DNA from: Kytococcus aerolatus
Lineage (GTDB): Bacteria; Actinomycetota; Actinomycetes; Actinomycetales; Dermatophilaceae
DNA: 64,000 bases
NCBI RefSeq assembly: GCF_900187395.1
Contig: NZ_FYEZ01000001.1
Coordinates: forward strand, 1,302,001-1,366,000
Reading direction: 5' to 3'
How positions within the stretch are numbered: the stretch's first letter is position 1; the number at the start of each line of letters is the position of its first letter. Of the stretch, positions 17,134 to 27,971 are shown one piece after another. Made by a program: the position numbers and the translations under genes. Under the pieces are notes generated by a model that did not search any database, was not told where the DNA came from, and saw nothing but the letters and a program-made list of their open reading frames with translations.

Positions 17134-18633
17134 ATGGCCATCGAGACACGAGAGCCGGTCGATGCGGCCTCGGCCCTGGTCGCCACGCACCGAGCCGTGG
17201 ATCATCTGCTGGACGCCCTGGGCGGGGCCGACCCTGACGCGCGGAGCCACACCCCGGGGGACCTCGCACGGCTCGAGGGGGAGATCACCCGGGCAGTGAA
17301 CCGGCTGGAGTCCGCCCGGCTCCGGGTGGGTTCCCTCATGACCCACCACCGGGAAGCCGGAGCCGTCCCCCACCTCGACGAGGGTCAGTTCTTCGCCCGG
17401 GGAGGGCGGCGCGACCTGCGTGAGGCCCGGCGCGACGCCGCCCTCGCACGGGAGCTGGGGCACGGCCCCGCGGCGCCGGTCGGCGGGCTGCCCGTGGAAC
17501 CGACGCACGACCGGCCGGACACCGCTGGTGGGGCCGCGGTCGCACGCACGCCCACCGGGGTCGCACTGGACCGGGGACTGCTGAGCAGTCGCCACGCCGA
17601 GGTGATCCACCGCGCGCTGCGTGACCTCCCGGACGACGTCACCGCCCCGGAGCGGCAGCGTGTGGAGGAGCACCTCGTGGAGCGCGCCCAGCGCCTCTCC
17701 CCCTCGGCGCTGCGCAGCGCGGCGCGCCGTGCGCTCGAGGCCCTCGAACGCCCGGCCCCGGCGGTGGATGCCCACGAGGCACGGCTCGTCGAGGCCGAGG
17801 AACAGGCTGCCTGGCGGAAGACCCGTGCCTCGATCACGCACCGCGACGACGGGACCTCCGTGCTCCACGCCGTGCTGCCCACCCTCCCAGCCCTGGCGCT
17901 GGAGCGGGTTCTGCAGGCGATGGTGTCGCCGAGCCGGCGCATCCGTCCCGGGGAGCAGGCCGCGTCGAGCGCAGGCGGCCGGGCGCCCTCGCCGGCGGCG
18001 GCCCCGGCAGCGCACGGGAGTGACGACTGGCGCGAGCAGCAGGAGGACTTCATGCACCTGCGGGGCCTGGCCCTCGCGGAGCTCGTCGAGCGCGTGCCGA
18101 CCGACCACCTGCACAACAAGGTGGCGGCGGCGGTCGTCGTGCACACGGACCTCACGACGCTCCGCGGTGAGACCGACCGGGCCGGGGTCACCGACGGCGC
18201 GCACCGAATCTCGCCCGGGGAGGTGCGACGGCTCGCCGCAGCGGCGGGGATCATCCCGAGCGTCCTGGGCGGCGACAGCCTCCCGCTGGACCTGGGGACG
18301 CAGCGCCGGTTCTTCTCCGACGCCCAGCGGGTGGTCCTGTCACGGATCTACGACGAGTGCGCGGCCGCCGAGTGCGATCGACCGTTCAGCTGGTGCCAGG
18401 TCCATCACGATCAACCGTGGGCGGCGAGGCGCGGCTCACCGGGTGACGGGCGGGCAGGAGAGGGAGTCAGCAGAGCTCGTGGGAGGACGGACCTGCGGAA
18501 CGCGATTCCCCTGTGCGGCAGACACAACCGGCTCGTGGAGGCGCCGGGGGTGCGGCACAGCGTGGAGCGGGAGGCCGACGGGCGAGCAGTGGTGCACTTC
18601 GACTGCTCCGGCGTGCCCTCACACGTGCCCTGA
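17134..18633 (+). CDS. DUF222 domain protein with C-terminal HNH endonuclease motif
   Basis: A 499-residue member of the actinobacterial DUF222/13E12 repeat family. The N-terminal two thirds is helical DUF222 sequence (HRAVDHLLDAL, MTHHREAGAVPHLDEGQFF, LRRSARRALEAL-like helices). The C-terminal HNH nuclease has CDRPFSWCQVHHDQPW and NAIPLCGRHNRLV, with the paired His and metal-binding residues kept and a Gly/Arg/Glu-rich insert between them. These proteins occur in many copies in actinobacteria; their role is unknown and they are sometimes treated as selfish elements. ATG 17134 follows GCAGGGGGTGGG; an in-frame GTG lies two codons upstream. Two convergent genes share the terminator at 18647. 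Confidence 0.88.
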   Translation: MAIETREPVDAASALVATHRAVDHLLDALGGADPDARSHTPGDLARLEGEITRAVNRLESARLRVGSLMTHHREAGAVPHLDEGQFFARGGRRDLREARRDAALARELGHGPAAPVGGLPVEPTHDRPDTAGGAAVARTPTGVALDRGLLSSRHAEVIHRALRDLPDDVTAPERQRVEEHLVERAQRLSPSALRSAARRALEALERPAPAVDAHEARLVEAEEQAAWRKTRASITHRDDGTSVLHAVLPTLPALALERVLQAMVSPSRRIRPGEQAASSAGGRAPSPAAAPAAHGSDDWREQQEDFMHLRGLALAELVERVPTDHLHNKVAAAVVVHTDLTTLRGETDRAGVTDGAHRISPGEVRRLAAAAGIIPSVLGGDSLPLDLGTQRRFFSDAQRVVLSRIYDECAAAECDRPFSWCQVHHDQPWAARRGSPGDGRAGEGVSRARGRTDLRNAIPLCGRHNRLVEAPGVRHSVEREADGRAVVHFDCSGVPSHVP

Positions 18634-18646
18634 CGCGAACAGCGGC

Positions 18647-18682
18647 GAGGGGCGCGCGCACCAGGTGGTGCGCGCGCCCCTC
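18647..18682. terminator. Bidirectional terminator between HNH gene and surface protein gene
   Basis: Perfect 17-bp inverted repeat (18647-18663 with 18666-18682) and a 2-base loop, between the stops of two converging genes. Confidence 0.85.
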
Positions 18683-18698
18683 AGAGGGACCGGATCGG

Positions 18699-19445
18699 TC
18701 AGTTGCGGCGAGCGGCGGCGGCCACGCCACCACCGGCCAGCAGCAGGGCGGCACCAGCGGCACCGGCCAGCGCGGTGTTGTCCTCGGTCATGTAACCGGT
18801 GTCGATGACGGGGGCCGGCTCGGGCTTCGGCTCCGGCTTGGGCTCGGGCTCCGGCTTGGGCTCGGGCTCCGGCTTGGGCTCGGGCTCCGGCTTGGGCTCG
18901 GGCTCCGGCTTGGGCTCGGGCTCGGGCTTCGGGGCCGGCTCGGGCTTGGGCTCCTCACCACCGAGGTCGTCACCCTGGAAGGAAATGTTGTCCAGCTGCA
19001 CCATGCAGGACGGCACACCATTGACGGTGTACTCGAAGGCCGGACCCAGGAGGGTCACCGGGTCGGTCTTGCCGAAGTCACCGTCGGCGATGGTGTGCTC
19101 ACCGGTGAGAGTCACCGTGCCACCGGCCGGCAGGGTGTCCTGCTCCGTGCGGACGGTGTAGTACGCGTTGCCACCGTTGGCGTCCTGGTACGGGGCACTG
19201 AAGCTGTGGAAGGGCACGTCGCCGTTGGTGCCGTTGGTCAGCGTGACGGTCAGGGCGATCTTGTCGCCGGCGGAGGCCTTGCCGTCGCCGTCGACGTCGG
19301 TGATCTTGTGGGTGCCGTTGCCGGTGAACTTGGTGCAGGCCGGCAGGTCGCCGGGAGCGGCCTGGGCGGCGGTGCCACCGGCGAAGGTGGCGCCAGCGGC
19401 CACGACGCCGGCCACGGAGACGGCTGCGAACTTCGAGAACTTCAT
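18699..19445 (-). CDS. Secreted wall-associated protein with KPEPEP repeats
   Basis: A 248-residue exported protein. Residues 1-31 are a Sec signal peptide ([10 protein letters not shown], hydrophobic core, AQAA cleavage). A beta-rich domain with two Cys follows; it has [20 protein letters not shown] and repeated VTLTG/VTLTN strands and resembles DUF11/CARDB-type surface domains, with a Ca-binding-like DVDGDG loop. Next is a Lys-Pro-Glu-Pro rod. The C-terminus (VIDTGY, about 20 hydrophobic residues, AARRN) is built like a sortase signal but lacks LPxTG. CTGAGGAGA precedes the ATG at 19445. It probably spans or sits in the cell wall; the ligand is unknown. Confidence 0.82.
   Translation of the reverse strand: MKFSKFAAVSVAGVVAAGATFAGGTAAQAAPGDLPACTKFTGNGTHKITDVDGDGKASAGDKIALTVTLTNGTNGDVPFHSFSAPYQDANGGNAYYTVRTEQDTLPAGGTVTLTGEHTIADGDFGKTDPVTLLGPAFEYTVNGVPSCMVQLDNISFQGDDLGGEEPKPEPAPKPEPEPKPEPEPKPEPEPKPEPEPKPEPEPKPEPKPEPAPVIDTGYMTEDNTALAGAAGAALLLAGGGVAAAARRN
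18841..18912. repeat. Four perfect 18-bp tandem repeats coding for KPEPEP
   Basis: Exact copies of GGCTCGGGCTCCGGCTTG at 18841, 18859, 18877 and 18895, with degenerate copies on both sides. On the coding (minus) strand each gives K-P-E-P-E-P, so copy-number change keeps the frame and only alters the rod length. Confidence 0.95.
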
Positions 19446-19646
19446 GATTCTCCTCAGGTGTCTGCGGCACCGGACGGCACCGGCCGGAACTCTCCGGCGC
19501 CTCTCATGCTGGCGACCACCCCAGATCCCGTCAACCGCTCGTGGGAGGAGATCACCACCCCCGGATCTCCTCGAACCCCTACCATGGGAGGTGGGTTCGT
19601 ACACCCCGGGGGGGGACCCGCCACCCGCGGTGAAAGGATCCCTCCC

Positions 19647-21695
19647 ATGGCCGACCCACAGCACGCCAACCCGCTCGACGACCTGCTGGCCCGGGTGCAC
19701 GCCCGCTTCCGGGACCATGCCGACGGTGAGACCGCCGCCTTCGTCAAGGCCCTCGGCACCGTCGACGAGACGGACTTCGGGATCGCCCTCACCACCGTCG
19801 ACGGCCACACCTACACCCACGGTCAGGCCACCACCGAGTTCGCCATCCAGTCCATCTCCAAGGCCTTCACCTACGCGGTGGCCCTCGCGGACTCCGGCTT
19901 CGAGGCGGTCGACGCCGTGATCGACGTGGAACCCTCCGGCGAGGCCTTCAACGAGATCTCGCTCCAGGAGGGCAGCGGCCGCCCTTCGAACGCCATGATC
20001 AACGCCGGGGCCATCGCCGCCACCTCCCTCGTGGCCGGGCGCTCGAGCAACCCCTATGTCGAGGACGGCGCCAGCCTCTACACCCCCGACCAGGGTGCGA
20101 GCTCGCACGACGAGACCACCGGCCGGACCAGTGCGGCGACACCCACCGACGGAACCCGCGCGGCGACACCGACCGGCGGGGTCAGCGCGGACGCCCCCAC
20201 CGGCCCCCGCGAGGGCGAGACCCGCCGCGAGCGCCTGCGCCGTGCCTTCTCCACGATGGCCGACCGCGAGCTCACCGTGAACCCCGAGGTGCTGGCCTTC
20301 GAGCGCGAGGACGGGGACCGCAACCTGGCCCTCGCCCACCTCATGCGCAGCTTCGGCCTCATCAGCGAGGGCCCCGAGGCGATCGCCGACGACTACTTCG
20401 CCGCCTGCTCCATCGACGTCACCGTCACCGACCTGTCGATGATGGCGACCCTCCTGGCCACCGGTGGCATCCACCCCCGCACCGGACGGCGCCTCCTCGA
20501 CCAGGCCGTCGTGGACCGCGTCCTGGGCGTCATGACCACCTGCGGCATGTACGACGACGCCGGCGAGTGGATCGTGCGGGTCGGCCTCCCCGCCAAGTCC
20601 GGGGTCGGCGGGGGGATCATCGCCGTCGTGCCCGGCCAGGTGGGGCTGGCCGTCTACTCCCCCCTGCTCGACCAGCACGGCAACTCCGAACGTGGCGTCC
20701 TGGCCTGCGAGGCCCTCTCCGACGCCCTCGACCTGCACCTCATGCGCGGCGCCCGGGTGCGGCACGCCGCGGTGCGCAGCTCCTACCCGGTCTCGGACAC
20801 CCCCAGCGGGGTGCGCCGCGCCCCCGCCGCCGAGCGACTCCTCACCGAGCACGGGGACCGGAGCCGCGTGGTGGAGATCCAGGGCGAGCTGGGTTTCGGC
20901 CCCGCCGAGTCCGTGATGCGGCAGCTGAGCCGGCTCACCGAGGTCGACGCCGTGGTCCTCGACGTCCGCCGCGTCACCGAGGTCACCCGCTTCGCCCGCG
21001 AGGGACTGGTCCGGGTGGCCGCGGAGCACGCCGACGAGGGACGGCTCGTGGTGCTGGTGGACGACTCCGGGCACGTGTTCACCGAGGACGCCACGGAGCG
21101 GCTCACCACGCGCACCACCTCGCCACCGGACGGGTCCCGGAGGAACCAGCCGGGCGTCATCGTCCGCCGCCAGCGACGGGCGGCGATCGAGGCGGTGGAG
21201 GACTTCCTGCTGTCCCGCCACGGGGACGAGGACCTGCGCCCCGAGACGATCGAGGTCTCCGACGCGATCCTCATGACCGCCCTCGACCCCGCCGACGTGG
21301 AGCAGCTCGAGGAGATCATGCGCCCGCGCACCCACCGGGAGGGGGACGTGATCATCGAGGAGGGGCAGGACTTCGCGGGCATCCACGTGGTCGTCACCGG
21401 ATCGGTGCAGACGACGCACGCCGACGAGGACGACGAGGAGCACCGCGTGAACGTCCTCGGCCCGGGCAGCAGCTTCGGCGAGTTTGGCCTCGTCGGGGAC
21501 CACCGGCACTGGTTGACCGTCACCGCGCTGGAGGAGGTCGAGACCCGGGTGCTCGACGCGGCCGCCCTGGCCCGGCTCGAGGAGGACGACCCGCGCCTGG
21601 CACTCCGGCTGTGGAAGGCGATCAGCGCCGACGCCTACCACCGGGTGCAGGTCCAGCTGGCGGAGATCACCGCCCGCGCGTCGGAGGCCCGCTGA
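19647..21695 (+). CDS. glsA: Glutaminase A fused to STAS and cyclic-nucleotide-binding domains
   Basis: A 682-residue cytosolic fusion. Residues 1 to about 375 are a serine-type glutaminase (Gln to Glu plus ammonia): QSISK carries the catalytic S-x-x-K, and [23 protein letters not shown] and the C-terminal NSERG match the family. A Thr/Pro/Ala-rich insert of about 55 residues (about 137-193) interrupts the enzyme. A STAS domain ([13 protein letters not shown], about 405-500) and a CRP-like cNMP-binding domain (from about 542; [25 protein letters not shown]) follow, suggesting allosteric control by a partner or ligand. AAAGGA stands before the ATG. The membrane protein gene begins 2 bases after the stop. 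Confidence 0.9.
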   Translation: MADPQHANPLDDLLARVHARFRDHADGETAAFVKALGTVDETDFGIALTTVDGHTYTHGQATTEFAIQSISKAFTYAVALADSGFEAVDAVIDVEPSGEAFNEISLQEGSGRPSNAMINAGAIAATSLVAGRSSNPYVEDGASLYTPDQGASSHDETTGRTSAATPTDGTRAATPTGGVSADAPTGPREGETRRERLRRAFSTMADRELTVNPEVLAFEREDGDRNLALAHLMRSFGLISEGPEAIADDYFAACSIDVTVTDLSMMATLLATGGIHPRTGRRLLDQAVVDRVLGVMTTCGMYDDAGEWIVRVGLPAKSGVGGGIIAVVPGQVGLAVYSPLLDQHGNSERGVLACEALSDALDLHLMRGARVRHAAVRSSYPVSDTPSGVRRAPAAERLLTEHGDRSRVVEIQGELGFGPAESVMRQLSRLTEVDAVVLDVRRVTEVTRFAREGLVRVAAEHADEGRLVVLVDDSGHVFTEDATERLTTRTTSPPDGSRRNQPGVIVRRQRRAAIEAVEDFLLSRHGDEDLRPETIEVSDAILMTALDPADVEQLEEIMRPRTHREGDVIIEEGQDFAGIHVVVTGSVQTTHADEDDEEHRVNVLGPGSSFGEFGLVGDHRHWLTVTALEEVETRVLDAAALARLEEDDPRLALRLWKAISADAYHRVQVQLAEITARASEAR

Positions 21696-21696
21696 C

Positions 21697-22458
21697 GTGG
21701 CCGGCGGGCGATCTGGGCTGTCCGGCGTCGCCCCGACGTGGCGCATGGTCGCGCTCGTTGCCGGGGCCGGTGTCGTCGCCACGGTCGCCCTGTCGACCTC
21801 GGGGATCGAGGCAGTGCCGCCGGAGAGGACCTCGGAGTTCGGTGGTCACCCGGCGGGCTGGGCAGGGGTGCCCGCCCGACTCGTGGACGCCCTCTCTTAC
21901 TTCACGATCTGGTCGAACGTCGTCGTTGCCCTCGCGGCCGGTGCCCTCGCACGCCGGGGCACCCGAGGAGAAGGCACCACCGCGGCCGGGGGCCCCACCC
22001 GCCGGGGCGCACGGGAGGACGCACCGGGCCGGGCCGGGAGGCGGCACCACCCATGGCTGCCGGTCCTCCTCCTGGACGCCCTGCTCATGATCACGATCAC
22101 CGCACTCGTCTACTGGGTGGTCCTCGCCCCCACCACCGAGGTGCGTGGCCTGGAGCACGTGACCAACCCGTGGATCCACGGCCTCACCCCGCTGCTCGCG
22201 CTGGGCACCTGGTGGCTCGTCGGCCCCCGCCGGTTGCTGCGGTGGGGGCACGTGCCCCGGGCCCTGGTGATCCCGCTGGTGTGGGTGGCCTGGACCCTGG
22301 CCCGCGGCGCCGCCACGGGCACCTACCCGTACGGATTCCTCGACGTGGTGGACCTCGGGGCCGCCCGGGCCGGGCTCAACGTGCTGGGCGTCCTCGCCCT
22401 CGGGCTCGTCCTCGCCGCCGGCTTCGTGGGGCTGGACCGGGCCCGCGGCCGGGGCTGA
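21697..22458 (+). CDS. Pr6Pr family membrane protein
   Basis: A 253-residue protein with about six membrane segments. [18 protein letters not shown] in the second segment, [37 protein letters not shown] and the paired Tyr/Pro motif TYPYGFLDV are characteristic of the actinobacterial Pr6Pr family. No biochemical function is known. It begins with GTG at 21697, one base after the glutaminase stop, so it is translated from the same mRNA. A Gly/Arg-rich loop of about 35 residues between segments two and three is not conserved in character. Confidence 0.75.
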   Translation: MAGGRSGLSGVAPTWRMVALVAGAGVVATVALSTSGIEAVPPERTSEFGGHPAGWAGVPARLVDALSYFTIWSNVVVALAAGALARRGTRGEGTTAAGGPTRRGAREDAPGRAGRRHHPWLPVLLLDALLMITITALVYWVVLAPTTEVRGLEHVTNPWIHGLTPLLALGTWWLVGPRRLLRWGHVPRALVIPLVWVAWTLARGAATGTYPYGFLDVVDLGAARAGLNVLGVLALGLVLAAGFVGLDRARGRG

Positions 22459-22530
22459 GCCGAGCAGACGCGCCACCCCACGTCCCGCGCGGGGCGCGCT
22501 AACGCGCCCAGGCACGCCGCCCTCCGGTGC

Positions 22531-22896
22531 TCAGTCGGGGAGGAGCGCGATCTTCCGCCAGATGGTGCCGGCCAGTCCGCTGGTCAGCTGCTCCACGTCC
22601 GAGACGGTGTCGAGCACCAGGTCGTCGTCCGAGGCCTCGGCGCACAGCGCGGCCACCTTGCCCACCAGGTGCAGGAGCTCGGCGCAGTACTCGAGGTAGT
22701 GCCCCATCTCGGGGCGCCCCATCGGGTCCTGCACCGACGCCTCCGTGGGGCGGTAGCCCGGGCGGAGGTTCTCCGGGTCCTCCGTGAGCTGGTGCATGTC
22801 CACGACGTGGGCGGCCGAGCGCAGGCGGTGGAGCAGGGCCAGCATCCGGGAACGCTCCCAGCGCTGGGGCAGGAAGAGCAGGAACCAGACCCCCAC
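22531..22896 (-). CDS. Conserved hypothetical protein behind tRNA-Leu
   Basis: About 121 residues, not recognised. It starts WFLLFLPQRWERSRMLALLHRLRSAAHVVDMHQL and continues as a charged, mostly helical protein with conserved-looking Trp/His/Tyr positions (MGHYLEYCAELLHLVGKVAALCAEA). The start is uncertain: GTG at 22896 gives the full block; ATG at about 22845 would remove the hydrophobic N-terminus. The GTG lies only 5 bases downstream of the tRNA-Leu terminator hairpin, so a separate promoter would have to lie in or before the tRNA gene. It is convergent with the Pr6Pr gene. Confidence 0.55.
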   Translation of the reverse strand: MGVWFLLFLPQRWERSRMLALLHRLRSAAHVVDMHQLTEDPENLRPGYRPTEASVQDPMGRPEMGHYLEYCAELLHLVGKVAALCAEASDDDLVLDTVSDVEQLTSGLAGTIWRKIALLPD

Positions 22897-22900
22897 GACG

Positions 22901-22934
22901 CGAAGAGGCCCGGCATCTCTGCCGGGCCTCTTCG
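22901..22934 (-). terminator. Terminator of tRNA-Leu
   Basis: Perfect 15-bp stem (22901-22915 with 22920-22934) and loop of four, two bases after the encoded CCA end of the tRNA. Confidence 0.85.
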
Positions 22935-22936
22935 TC

Positions 22937-23023
22937 TGGTGCGCGAGGGGGGAGTTGAACCCCCACGCCCTCTCGGGCACACGGACCTGAACCGTGCGCG
23001 TCTGCCTATTCCGCCACTCGCGC
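22937..23023 (-). tRNA. tRNA-Leu (anticodon CAG)
   Basis: An 87-base class II tRNA with the CCA end encoded. The acceptor stem is GCGCGAG/CTCGCGC. The anticodon stem CACGG/CCGTG holds the loop TTCAGGT, so the anticodon is CAG. A long variable arm (GTGCCCGAGAGGGCGT) and the GTTCAAC T-loop are present. It lies between a hypothetical gene and, divergently, fhaA. Confidence 0.95.
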
Positions 23024-23336
23024 GTGGGCTTCTCCGGAGGACCCTGCGAACGATCCGCAGTCGGCTCCCGGGGGAACGACGGCACACATTAGCACCTCCG
23101 GGGCGGTACGCACGAATCACGCAGGTCGGGGTCTGCTCGGGACCTGCCCGGGGCCTGCCCCTCCCACCGCCACCCCGGTCGCGAGGAGGCCAGGATCCAC
23201 CGGGAGGACCAGCCCGCGGGAGGCGGCGGGAAGTACCATCGAGGGCAAGGCAGTCCCGTCCGTCCAGCACGGCCGCGTCCGCTGCCTCGTCAGGACGTCG
23301 CCGCCCCGGCACACCAACCGCCCCAGGAGGCACCAC
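23024..23336. other. Non-coding divergent region between tRNA-Leu and fhaA
   Basis: 313 bases with no convincing gene. It must hold the promoters of the tRNA (minus) and of the fhaA operon (plus). TAATGT on the minus strand near 23086-23091 is a possible -10 for the tRNA. CCAGGAGGCACC just before 23337 is the fhaA ribosome binding site. Confidence 0.5.
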
Positions 23337-24572
23337 ATGGGCATGCTCGACCGCTTCGAGGCTGGCACGGAGCGCGCCTTCACCGCTCCCTTCGCCCGCC
23401 TGTTCCGCAAGGAGCGCCTGCAGCCGGTGGAGATCGGGTCGGCCATCCGCAAGGCCATGGACTCCCGGGCCGCCGTGGTGAACCGCCACCGCACCATCGT
23501 CCCGAACGTCTTCACGGTCGAGCTCTCCGACGACGACTTCGACCGTCTCATCTCCTACGACGAGGCGATCACCGACGCGCTCATCGCCGACGCCCAGGAG
23601 TACGTGACCCAGCAGCGCTACACCCCCGGCGGTCCGCTGCAGATCGAGCTCGTGGCCGACCCCGAGCTGAACCCCGGCGTGTACAAGCTGCACCACGCCA
23701 CCGTGCGGAATCCCGCCACGCTCGAGGAGCGCGGCGACATCGACACCTGGGACGCCAGCCACGAGCGCTTCGACGACGTGATCGACCGCCACACCTCCGG
23801 CCAGCGCCTGCCCACCGACGCCCGCTACCTCGGGGAGGTCGACGAGCAGGCCATCGCCGAGGCCCAGGCCGCTCCCGCCGAGCAGACGGCCCCGGAGGCC
23901 GGCGAGGAGATCGTGGCGGCCCCGGTGAGCACGCGGCAGCAGCGCAAGGAGGAGAAGGCCGCCCGCAAGGAGGCCGAGCGCGCCGAGCGGGAGGCGCGGG
24001 AGCGCGAGGAGGCCGAGCGCCGGGAGCAGGAGGCCCGGGAACGCGCTGAGCAGCAGGAGGCCCAGCGCCGGGAGCAGGCGGCCCAGGAACGCGCCGAGCA
24101 GGAGGCACAGCGCCAGGCGCAGGAGGAGGCACAGCGCAGCGAGGCCGAGGCCCGGGTCGACCACCCGGTGCAGGCCCCGGCGGCCCCCGCAGCAGCTGCC
24201 GCGAGCACCCCGGCCGACGGCGACTCCACCCCCGACACGGGCCCGGCCGCCACCGTCCCGGCGGCCCGCAGCACCCGCTCGGTGGCCCGCCCGTGGCTGG
24301 AGATCGAGGGCGCCCGCCACCGCCTCGAGCAGGACACCACCACCCTGGGCCGTGACGTGGGCTGCGACATCACCCTGGCCGACCCCGGCACCTCCCGCCG
24401 TCACGCCGAGATCACCGTCTCCGCCGACGGTTCCGACGTCTCCCTGCGCGATCTCGGCTCCACCAACGGCACCTACCTGGACGGCCAGCTGGTCCGCAAC
24501 GCCCGGCTCGCCGACGGGGACGTCGTCGTGATGGGCCGCACCCGCGTCACCGTGCACCTCGACGCCCCGTGA
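23337..24572 (+). CDS. fhaA: FhaA, DUF3662/FHA-domain signalling protein
   Basis: A 411-residue cytosolic adaptor. Residues 1-125 are the DUF3662 domain (MGMLDRFEAGTERAF, FRKERLQPVEIGSAIRKAMD). The middle (about 195-275) is an Arg/Glu/Ala/Gln-rich helix of coiled-coil type, and the last 95 residues are an FHA domain with GRDVGCDITL, SRRHAEI and LGSTNGTYLDG, which bind phosphothreonine. In mycobacteria FhaA binds the phosphorylated pseudokinase linked to MurJ; both partners are encoded at the right end of this window. A strong CCAGGAGG site precedes it. It heads the six-gene operon to 31350 and overlaps fhaB by 4 bases. Confidence 0.95.
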   Translation: MGMLDRFEAGTERAFTAPFARLFRKERLQPVEIGSAIRKAMDSRAAVVNRHRTIVPNVFTVELSDDDFDRLISYDEAITDALIADAQEYVTQQRYTPGGPLQIELVADPELNPGVYKLHHATVRNPATLEERGDIDTWDASHERFDDVIDRHTSGQRLPTDARYLGEVDEQAIAEAQAAPAEQTAPEAGEEIVAAPVSTRQQRKEEKAARKEAERAEREAREREEAERREQEARERAEQQEAQRREQAAQERAEQEAQRQAQEEAQRSEAEARVDHPVQAPAAPAAAAASTPADGDSTPDTGPAATVPAARSTRSVARPWLEIEGARHRLEQDTTTLGRDVGCDITLADPGTSRRHAEITVSADGSDVSLRDLGSTNGTYLDGQLVRNARLADGDVVVMGRTRVTVHLDAP

Positions 24573-25078
24573 GCGAGCTGACCGTCGCGGTGCTGCGCTT
24601 GGCGCTCCTCGTGGCGCTGTGGCTGTTCGTGCTGCTCGCCCTCAAGGTGCTCCAGTCGGACCTCTACGGCGCGCGCGTCGTCACCCACCGCGGTCGCCGG
24701 GGCTCGGGCGAGCGCAGCACCGTCCGCACGCCCATGCCCGACGAGGCCCACCCGGACCGCCCCGGCCGGGAGGACGCACCCCGCGAGCCACACCGCCTGG
24801 TCGTCGTGGAGGGCCCCCTGCGGGGCGCCTCCCTGCAGCTGGGCCAGCGCCCCGTCCTCATCGGACGCAATCCCGAGGCGAGCCTCTCCCTGGACGACGA
24901 CAGCGCCTCCGGGAGACACGCCATGATCAGCCCCGACGCCCACGGCTGGGTGATCGAGGACCTCGGCTCCACCAACGGCACCTGGGTCGATGACGAGCGG
25001 CTGGGCGACGAGATCGTCCCCGTCCTGGTCGGGACCCGCATCCGCGTCGGTGAGACCCATCTCGAAGCGAGGCCCTGA
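24569..25078 (+). CDS. fhaB: FhaB (FipA), membrane-anchored FHA protein
   Basis: A 169-residue protein with an N-terminal membrane helix (VLRLALLVALWLFVLLALKVL, about residues 6-27), a basic linker and a C-terminal FHA domain with LIGRNPEASLSL, SGRHAMI and LGSTNGTWVDD. The GTG start overlaps the fhaA stop (GTGA). In actinobacteria FhaB is a Ser/Thr kinase target that links the kinases to cell division and wall synthesis. Confidence 0.93.
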   Translation: MSELTVAVLRLALLVALWLFVLLALKVLQSDLYGARVVTHRGRRGSGERSTVRTPMPDEAHPDRPGREDAPREPHRLVVVEGPLRGASLQLGQRPVLIGRNPEASLSLDDDSASGRHAMISPDAHGWVIEDLGSTNGTWVDDERLGDEIVPVLVGTRIRVGETHLEARP

Positions 25079-25080
25079 GC

Positions 25081-26471
<1,391 letters not shown>

Positions 26472-26475
<4 letters not shown>

Positions 26476-27971
26476 CCCCCACCGAGCCGATCACCACCGC
26501 CTCGTCGGCGCGCGCCGACGAGCGGTGGCTCGCGCCGCGACGAGGCCGGTGGCGCGAGCTGCTGCTGCTCGCCGCCGCGATCGGCATCACGGCGCTGGCC
26601 TACCTGAACCTCAACCTGGCCACCACCGGCGCCCCGCCGGAGAACATGGCCACCCTGGCCGGGGGGATGGCGGGCATCGCCCTGCTCTTCCACCTCGTGC
26701 TGTGGTGGCGGGCGCGGTACGCCGACCCGGTGATCCTGCCGGTGGTGACCCTGCTCAACGGGCTGGGCCTGGTGATGCTGCACCGCCTGGACATCGCCGA
26801 GGGACGCAGCCTGGGGGCCGGGGTCGCCTCGCGGCAGCTCATGTGGACCGCCCTGGCGGTCGTGGTGGCCATGGCCGTGCTCGTCCTGCTGCGCGACCAC
26901 CGGGTGCTGCGCCGGGTCACCTGGACCTGCGCCCTGCTCGGCTTCGTCCTGCTGCTCAGCCCGCTGGTGCCGGGGCTGGGCGTGGCGAACTACGGCTCGC
27001 GGATCTGGATCGGCATCGGCCCGTTCAGCTTCCAGCCCGGCGAGGTGGCCAAGATCCTGCTGACGATCTTCTTCGCCGGCTATCTCGTGGGGGCCCGGGA
27101 CGCGCTGAGCACCGCCGGTCCCCGCCTCCTCGGCCTGCAGCTCCCCCGGGGACGCGACCTGGGGCCGATCCTCATGGTGTGGGTGCTGAGCATCCTCATC
27201 CTCGTCTTTGAGAAGGACCTCGGCTCCTCGCTGCTCTTCTTCGGTCTGTTCGTGGCGATGCTCTACGTGGCCACCGAACGGCTCTCCTGGGTGCTGCTGG
27301 GCCTCACGATGTTCGCCGGCGGGGCCGTCCTGGCCTGGCGTCTCTTCGGGCACGTGCAGCAGCGGGTCACCATGTGGCTGGACCCCTTCAGCCCGGAGGC
27401 CCTCTCGGTCTCCAACCAGGTGCCGCTGGGGCTCATGGGGATGGCCAACGGTGGCCTCCTGGGCACCGGCCTGGGGCGCGGCCGCCCCGACCTGACCTAC
27501 TTCGCCGAGAGCGACTTCATCATGCCCAGCTTCGCCGAGGAGCTCGGTCTGGCCGGTTTCATGGCGATGGTCGTGCTCTACGGGATCCTCGTGCAGCGCG
27601 GCCTGCGGGTGGCGCTGGGCTCCCGCGACGGGTTCGGCACGCTGCTGGCCGCCGGTCTCTCCTTCTCGGTGGCGCTGCAGGTCTTCGTCGTCGTCGGGGG
27701 CGTCACCCGCGTCATCCCGCTCACCGGACTCACCACGCCCTTCCTCTCCGCGGGTGGCTCCTCGCTGCTGGCGAACTGGACCATCGCGGCGCTCCTGCTG
27801 CGCCTCTCCCACGACGCCCGGGCACCGATCCCCCTCGACGACGAGCCCACCCCGACCGGCGACTCCCCGGCCGCCCGGGCAGCCGCCCTGCAGCGGGGGA
27901 CCCCTGCCGCGGAGAGCGGCCGCGCCCACGGAACCGGCCCGCAGGCCTCCCCCCGGGTGGTGATGGCATGA
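26472..27971 (+). CDS. rodA: RodA/FtsW-family peptidoglycan polymerase
   Basis: A 499-residue SEDS protein with about ten membrane segments, which polymerises lipid II into glycan strands together with the class B PBP encoded next. Family motifs include SRIWIGIGPFSFQPGEVAKI, EKDLGSSLLFFGLF, NGGLLGTGLGRG and the C-terminal TGLTTPFLSAGGSSLLANW. The conserved Asp of the large loop lies in the VSNQVPLG/AESDFIMPSFAEELG region. GTG at 26472 overlaps the pstP stop by 4 bases. A Pro/Ala-rich cytosolic tail of about 50 residues follows the last helix. Confidence 0.95.

Noticed and set aside
17134-18633. A mobile intron or transposon carrying the HNH gene
   Set aside because: No terminal repeats, target duplication, RNA intron structure or transposase; DUF222/HNH genes are usual scattered actinobacterial genes.
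18835-18936. Possible CRISPR-like array
   Set aside because: The repeats are directly adjacent with no spacers and encode K-P-E-P-E-P in frame.
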